Under the pieces are notes generated by a model, which saw only the letters and a list, made by a program, of their open reading frames with translations, did not search any database and was not told the origin of the DNA. DNA of 5,853 nt, from assembly GCA_022424805.1 (NCBI GenBank), contig JAKMGR010000364.1, positions 1 to 5,853 of the forward strand, written 5' to 3'. Position 1 is the stretch's first letter, and each line of letters starts with the position of its first letter. This DNA is from Verrucomicrobiales bacterium (GTDB taxonomy: Bacteria > Verrucomicrobiota > Verrucomicrobiia > Verrucomicrobiales > DEV007). Made by a program: the position numbers and the translations under genes. This document shows positions 4,859-5,853 of this stretch, piece by piece.

Positions 4859-5853
4859 AGGTCAGAGTCAGACCAAAATGAAATTTTCCGTCCGAAGTTC
4901 CGGACGGCAGTCCGTGATCCTTGACCGCCCAGCCGTAGGCGGCACGAGCAAAACCGCGATCGCCAACACGAGCATTCAGACCGAGGCCAAGACTCTGTAG
5001 CGAGGGGCTGACCTCGCCAAGCAGAGCATCGCTGATGTCGAGAGCAGCAGCGTCCCAGAAAATGAATCCATTCCAGGTGTCATCCTGATTGGGGAAAATG
5101 GAAAAATCGGGAGTAATCAACTCCACCGTTGAGAGGATGCCTGAATCGCCGCGAACGAGACTCTCATCGAATCCACGCACAGTGGAATATCCACCGGCCA
5201 GCAATAGCTCGGTCGAGGGGAGCCGGTCTCCCGACCCCCTTGCCTGCAAATCCACTCGGAGGGTGAAGTCGTTGGGAAGTTGCTGCAGTCGTTCGAACTC
5301 GGCGATGGCATACCAGTAGTCTGCCTCCGAACCCAAACGCGCGATACCGAAGCTGGTATCGTCGTTGTTGGAGAACATATCACCGGGGGATCCGACCAAT
5401 CCCGCACTCATCATGGTAATTCCTTTTTCGTCGGGAACACGAACTTCGTAGAGTCCCCGAAACTGTCCGACTTCGACATCGTTTCCAAAAAAGGTGAGCC
5501 CTCCAAAAAGCAGATCGGTATCTGTTGATTTGTAGTCGAATGCGAAAGTCAGGTAGTGACGCCAGGCACGGTTAAACTTTGGCCGGGCCAGCGGGACCCG
5601 ATACTCCACCGAAAGCTGTTTGCTGAGCCCACTCGCATTCAGCGGAGCTGCGGTCTCTGACTCACTGCTGACGTGTGCAGCGAGAATGCTCAGCGTATGC
5701 CGCCACGGCAGAAAGGCTTCATAGCGGAGTGAATGAGCCTGCAGGTCCTCCCACTCCATGTCGGTAGCAAAGTGATACCCAATCAGGTGTTCCTGCCGTC
5801 CAGGGTTCATCCAGGTAACCCCGAATGACCATTCCTCTTCCCCGGTGAAATCG
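4854..5853 (-). CDS. TpsB outer-membrane transporter (ShlB/FhaC/HecB family), C-terminal barrel
   Basis: 332 residues are visible and the frame runs open off the window end, so the N-terminus (signal peptide, POTRA domains) is missing; the ATG at 5810 is internal. The sequence alternates polar and hydrophobic residues as in beta-strands. The diagnostic block is LLLAGGYSTVRGFDES (codons at about 5210-5163), with the VRGF/Y motif of Omp85/TpsB barrels, the loop that plugs the pore. GDSGILSTVEL and a late FWDAAALD block follow, as in FhaC/HecB. The chain ends in FGLTLTY with a terminal aromatic residue, the usual signal for barrel assembly by BamA. TpsB proteins sit in the outer membrane and export one partner (TpsA) exoprotein from the periplasm. 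No TpsA is visible; it could lie upstream or elsewhere. BamA/TamA-type Omp85 proteins are the alternative, less likely from the late motifs. The gene is convergent with the acidic protein gene, 9 bp apart. Confidence 0.82.
   Translation of the reverse strand, partial: DFTGEEEWSFGVTWMNPGRQEHLIGYHFATDMEWEDLQAHSLRYEAFLPWRHTLSILAAHVSSESETAAPLNASGLSKQLSVEYRVPLARPKFNRAWRHYLTFAFDYKSTDTDLLFGGLTFFGNDVEVGQFRGLYEVRVPDEKGITMMSAGLVGSPGDMFSNNDDTSFGIARLGSEADYWYAIAEFERLQQLPNDFTLRVDLQARGSGDRLPSTELLLAGGYSTVRGFDESLVRGDSGILSTVELITPDFSIFPNQDDTWNGFIFWDAAALDISDALLGEVSPSLQSLGLGLNARVGDRGFARAAYGWAVKDHGLPSGTSDGKFHFGLTLTY

Overview
The window (about 5.85 kb, mid-GC) is compact bacterial chromosome carrying nine protein genes, two of them cut by the window ends. 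An outer-membrane TpsB barrel and a lipoprotein with a lipobox indicate a Gram-negative, two-membrane cell. Most starts lack a Shine-Dalgarno sequence, and a 7-bp satellite sits in an intergenic spacer. With the gene content, this makes me think of a Verrucomicrobiota/Planctomycetota-type organism, but that is an impression and not proven by the sequence.

Layout. 1-391 (+): C-terminal end of a tricorn-like S41 serine peptidase. 468-1322 and 1348-2253 (+): eboA and eboB, the first two genes of the conserved ebo cluster. In other bacteria this cluster is linked to secondary metabolism and precursor export, and the remaining ebo genes do not follow here. 2254-2664 (-): an unknown two-helix membrane protein with a TTG start and a strong ribosome binding site, its stop codon abutting that of eboB. 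2665-2784: a divergent spacer with four perfect ATTTACG heptamers. 2785-3456 (+): an aquaporin-like channel with both NPA motifs but without the usual selectivity-filter arginine. 3463-4164 (-): a lipoprotein-type methionine sulfoxide reductase MsrA. 4165-4373: AT-rich divergent spacer with a good sigma-70-like promoter whose -10 lies inside a near-perfect inverted repeat. 4374-4571 and 4620-4844 (+): a small ribbon-helix-helix-like regulator and a very acidic, lysine-free small protein. 4854-5853 (-): C-terminal barrel of a TpsB (ShlB/FhaC/HecB) outer-membrane transporter, continuing beyond the window.

How the parts relate. eboA-eboB look like one transcription unit. The small regulator probably represses its own promoter through the inverted repeat, and the acidic protein is its likely operon partner. 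The aquaporin, MsrA and TpsB genes are independent envelope functions. The three convergent gene pairs are packed with gaps of 0, 6 and 9 bp. No RNA genes, CRISPR arrays, insertion sequences or transposases were seen. The most useful leads are the two-gene ebo unit, the altered aquaporin filter, the regulator/operator/acidic-protein module, and the heptamer satellite upstream of the aquaporin.
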